The notes below the pieces were generated by a model, which was given only the letters and a program-made list of their open reading frames with translations, did not search any database and was not told where the DNA came from. Position numbers and translations under genes: made by a program. 8,334 bases of DNA from Candidatus Woesearchaeota archaeon (GTDB lineage Archaea > Nanobdellota > Nanobdellia > Woesearchaeales > B29-G15), in NCBI GenBank assembly GCA_003650585.1, contig QMQS01000047.1, positions 1 to 8,334 on the forward strand. The letters run 5' to 3'. Of the stretch, positions 6,332-8,334 are shown piece after piece. Numbering within the stretch: the first letter of the stretch is position 1; each line of letters opens with the position of its first letter.

Positions 6332-7375
6332 ATGGTAAATCCAGAGCTGGTTGAGTACATTAGAGCTTGTATTTCTAAGGGCATACCTCCTGCTAAGATT
6401 ATGAAGTTGCTTTATGAAGCGGGTTGGGATGACTTGGAAATAGATGAAGCATTTGTAAAGGCCTTTCCAAAGAGACCGACAACACCCCCAACACCACCGT
6501 TCCAATCCCCAGCCCAAACACCAAAGCCCACTTCGCCCTCTTGGCCACTTACATTCAAATCTGGTTGGTTGGTCGCTGGGATGATTTTCGTCATAGCAGT
6601 TGTGGGACTAATGCTATTGATTCCTGGCAAAGAGGGAAGCCATGTGGATGATATGGCGAAGCCAGCCAATCTGGAACAACCAACTAGCATGCAGGAGCTA
6701 AATGATTGTGGTAGCAATCTTGGCTGCTTTATACTCTCTGCTGAGGAGTGCTCGCCTGCAAAAGTGAGGAGTGTAGTGCCAGTGGAAATTCTGGGTTTAA
6801 AGGTGTATGAAACACTCGAGATGGAGATAGTGGGCGAGCGAGGTGGTAAATGCGGTTTGAAACTGAGAGAGCTTGAATCAAAGCTGAGTCCTGAGAGTAT
6901 AGCAAAGTTGTTCTCGCAGGGTGTATCTGAGGAGGAGTTGAACCAAAAAGAGGAGGAAGTCAGAGCCGAGTTGAAGAATGCGCTCTCAACCATGACCTGT
7001 TACTACAATATATCAGAATTGCTTGGGATGCTAAATAGATGGAAACAGGGTGAATTTGCTTTGGAAGATTGGACCCTTGGTGAGTGCGAGCCAATAGAGG
7101 ATGAGCAAGCTAGCCCCAGCTGCAACCTTGCCACAGAACCATCATACGTAGATCTGCCACTTGGCGAGGTCAGAACAATAGAAGCAACTGGATTTGCTGG
7201 AGATGGAAGCTCTATTTCTTGGGCGAGTGACAACCCAAGCATTGTGGTACTACAAAATATCAAAGGCAAGAGTATCAAGGTGAAGGGCAAAGCGTATGGA
7301 GCAGCGCACATCATAGCAACCGATGATTCAATTGGGATAGAGTGTAAAGCAGAGACAATTGTAGAGGTTATTTGA
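6332..7375 (+). CDS. Single-pass surface protein with UBA-like N-terminus and Ig-like C-terminus
   Basis: A 347-residue protein of unknown function. Residues 5-44 form a three-helix, UBA-like motif (YIRACISKGIPPAKIM, then YEAGWDDLEIDEAF), of a kind often seen at the N-terminus of archaeal and CPR membrane proteins. A Pro/Thr/Ser-rich linker (46-72) leads to one membrane segment (about 78-97). With KR-containing sequence before it, the N-terminus should be inside and the rest outside. Residues 124-180 carry C126, C132, C140 and C174 in a DCGSNLGCF...EECSPAKV pattern; C223, C252, C264 and C338 follow. All eight cysteines are in the predicted exterior, which suits disulfides. A charged, helix-rich stretch (about 181-217) has the acidic KEEEVRAEL. 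Residues 268-347 resemble a bacterial Ig-like (Big_2-type) domain: LPLGEVRTIEATG, SWASDNPSIV, KGKAYGAAHIIATD. A leaderless promoter starts it. A weak T-run (7377-7381) follows the stop. The topology is better supported than any function. Confidence 0.8.
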   Translation: MVNPELVEYIRACISKGIPPAKIMKLLYEAGWDDLEIDEAFVKAFPKRPTTPPTPPFQSPAQTPKPTSPSWPLTFKSGWLVAGMIFVIAVVGLMLLIPGKEGSHVDDMAKPANLEQPTSMQELNDCGSNLGCFILSAEECSPAKVRSVVPVEILGLKVYETLEMEIVGERGGKCGLKLRELESKLSPESIAKLFSQGVSEEELNQKEEEVRAELKNALSTMTCYYNISELLGMLNRWKQGEFALEDWTLGECEPIEDEQASPSCNLATEPSYVDLPLGEVRTIEATGFAGDGSSISWASDNPSIVVLQNIKGKSIKVKGKAYGAAHIIATDDSIGIECKAETIVEVI

Positions 7376-7417
7376 GTTTTTGAATGCAGCATTGGTAATA
7401 CTTAATCAAAATTGTGT

Positions 7418-7424
7418 GGGGTGA
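7418..7424 (+). promoter_or_regulatory. Shine-Dalgarno sequence of cutA
   Basis: GGGGTGA lies five bases before ATG 7430. It supports that start over the in-frame TTG at 7412, which would add six residues before the conserved N-terminus. An A/T-rich AATACTTAATC at 7397-7407 is the only TATA candidate in the gap and sits too close for an SD-bearing leader, so cutA may be read from further upstream. Confidence 0.6.
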
Positions 7425-7429
7425 AAACC

Positions 7430-7744
7430 ATGAGCCTGTTGCTCGCATATATAACAAACCCTTCTCAAGAAGAGGCAAAACGGGTTGCAAAACACTTGCT
7501 TGATAAAAGGATTATTGCATGTGCCAATATCTTCAAAATAAAGAGCATGTACTGGTGGGAGGGCAAGATTGAGGAAGGGGATGAGTGGGTGGTAATTGCA
7601 AAGACAACCCAGCAAAGGATTGAACAATTAGAGGCAGAGGTGAAGGCAATCCATCCATACAAAATACCCTGTATAATAAGGATAAAAGCAGATGCCAACC
7701 AGGATTATTTGGGTTGGCTTGAGGGTGAAATCAAACAAAGATGA
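7430..7744 (+). CDS. cutA: CutA1 family protein (divalent ion tolerance family)
   Basis: A 104-residue cytoplasmic protein of normal CutA length. It has the family signature: LLDKRIIACANIF (23-35), then SMYWWEGKIEE (39-49), DEWVVIAKTT (51-60), and HPYKIPCII (75-83), ending with YLGWLEGEI. CutA proteins form very stable trimers with a ferredoxin-like fold. They were named for copper tolerance in E. coli, but the molecular role is unsettled and metal tolerance should not be assumed here. C31, in the ACAN motif, is conserved in much of the family. The stop codon overlaps the start of dph6 (ATGA, 7741-7744), so the two are co-translated; the pairing gives no clear functional link. Family assignment is firm. 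Confidence 0.93.
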   Translation: MSLLLAYITNPSQEEAKRVAKHLLDKRIIACANIFKIKSMYWWEGKIEEGDEWVVIAKTTQQRIEQLEAEVKAIHPYKIPCIIRIKADANQDYLGWLEGEIKQR

Positions 7745-8334
7745 GAGTGGGGGTGCTCTTCTCTGGAGGGAAGGATTCAACCCTAGCTTTGCACTACGCT
7801 AAGCAATACTGTGAGGTAAGCTGCTTAATTACAGTGGTTTCAAAAAACCCTCACAGCTACATGTTTCACACGCCCAATATAGACTGGGTGGATTACCAAG
7901 CAAAGGCGATTGGCTTGGAGATTGTAAAGGTTACAACAGAGGGGGTTAAAGAGAAAGAGCTTAAGGATTTGGAGAGGGCAATATTGCTAGCAAAGAAAAG
8001 ATTCAATATCAATGGCATTGTGAGTGGTGCAGTTGCTTCTGTTTACCAAGCCACGCGTATCCAAAAGATCTGCAATAAGCTCAAGCTTGAGTGCTTCAAC
8101 CCACTCTGGCTAAAAGACCAGTTTGAATTGCTAAATGAACTTGTAAAACTTAAGTTTGAAGTGATAATTACCGGAGTGTTTGGGGAGGGGCTTGAGGGTT
8201 TAATTGGGAGAAAGGTGGATGAGAGTTTCATCAATGAGATAAGAAGGGTTTATGATAAGCTTAGGATTAACCCTGCAGGTGAGGGTGGTGAGTTTGAGAG
8301 TTTTGTGCTTGATACACCTTTCTTTAAACAAAAG
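7741..8334 (+). CDS. dph6: Diphthine-ammonia ligase (Dph6-type ATP pyrophosphatase), partial
   Basis: This enzyme performs the last step of diphthamide synthesis: it amidates diphthine on elongation factor 2, using ATP and ammonia. The 198 residues in the window cover the core; the C-terminal end is cut by the right edge. The PP-loop SGGKDST is at 8-14. It is followed by SYMFHTPN (39-46), a family hallmark, then GAVASVYQATRIQKIC (96-111), PLWLKDQ (121-127), the ITGVFGEGLEGLIGRKVD segment (143-160), and NPAGEGGEFESFVLDTPFF (177-195), the conserved E-G-G-E element. The order and spacing match archaeal Dph6/MJ0570-like proteins. ATG 7741 overlaps the cutA stop; a GAGGGTGA at 7721-7728 could serve as a somewhat distant SD. 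Other PP-loop enzymes such as ThiI or TilS lack the HTPN and GEGGE motifs. Identity is strong, and is an archaeal/eukaryotic marker for the whole window. Confidence 0.93.
   Translation, partial: MRVGVLFSGGKDSTLALHYAKQYCEVSCLITVVSKNPHSYMFHTPNIDWVDYQAKAIGLEIVKVTTEGVKEKELKDLERAILLAKKRFNINGIVSGAVASVYQATRIQKICNKLKLECFNPLWLKDQFELLNELVKLKFEVIITGVFGEGLEGLIGRKVDESFINEIRRVYDKLRINPAGEGGEFESFVLDTPFFKQK

Overview
The window comes from an archaeon. The minus strand opens with the winged-helix domain of transcription factor TFE. Several genes have a TATA box, some preceded by a purine-rich BRE-like element, placed 25-31 bases before the start codon, as in leaderless archaeal transcripts. Other genes carry strong archaeal-type Shine-Dalgarno (SD) sequences. 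The window ends in a diphthine-ammonia ligase, a diphthamide enzyme found in archaea and eukaryotes. I cannot fix the phylum. A bacterial-type GroES/GroEL pair, a lone MCM-like ATPase and a membrane protein with a short UBA-like N-terminal motif would suit a DPANN-type lineage, but that is a weak inference.

Layout. Minus strand, from right to left: a P-type Ca2+ ATPase (4261-1622), an MCM-family AAA+ ATPase without the MCM N-terminal domain (1565-387), and tfe (281 to beyond the left edge). Each has its own TATA-like element. Plus strand: groES (4385-4648) and groEL (4654-6279) form a tight operon diverging from the Ca2+ ATPase across a 123-base control region. Next come a single-pass cell-surface protein with an Ig-like C-terminus (6332-7375), cutA (7430-7744) and dph6 (7741 to beyond the right edge). 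The last two overlap by four bases.

How the genes fit together. groES and groEL form one folding machine, very probably acquired from bacteria, and the GroES is unusually short in its roof region. The divergent promoter region holds three GTTGA/TCAAC half-sites around the predicted groES transcription start, a candidate operator. The Ca2+ ATPase has every ion-coordinating residue expected of a SERCA-type pump. tfe and dph6 are core information-processing genes: RNA polymerase recruitment and elongation factor 2 modification. CutA is a small trimeric protein of uncertain role.

No tRNA, rRNA, CRISPR array, insertion sequence or long repeat was seen. No gene-free stretch exceeds 125 bases. The least explained items are the MCM-like ATPase, the surface protein and the groES operator.
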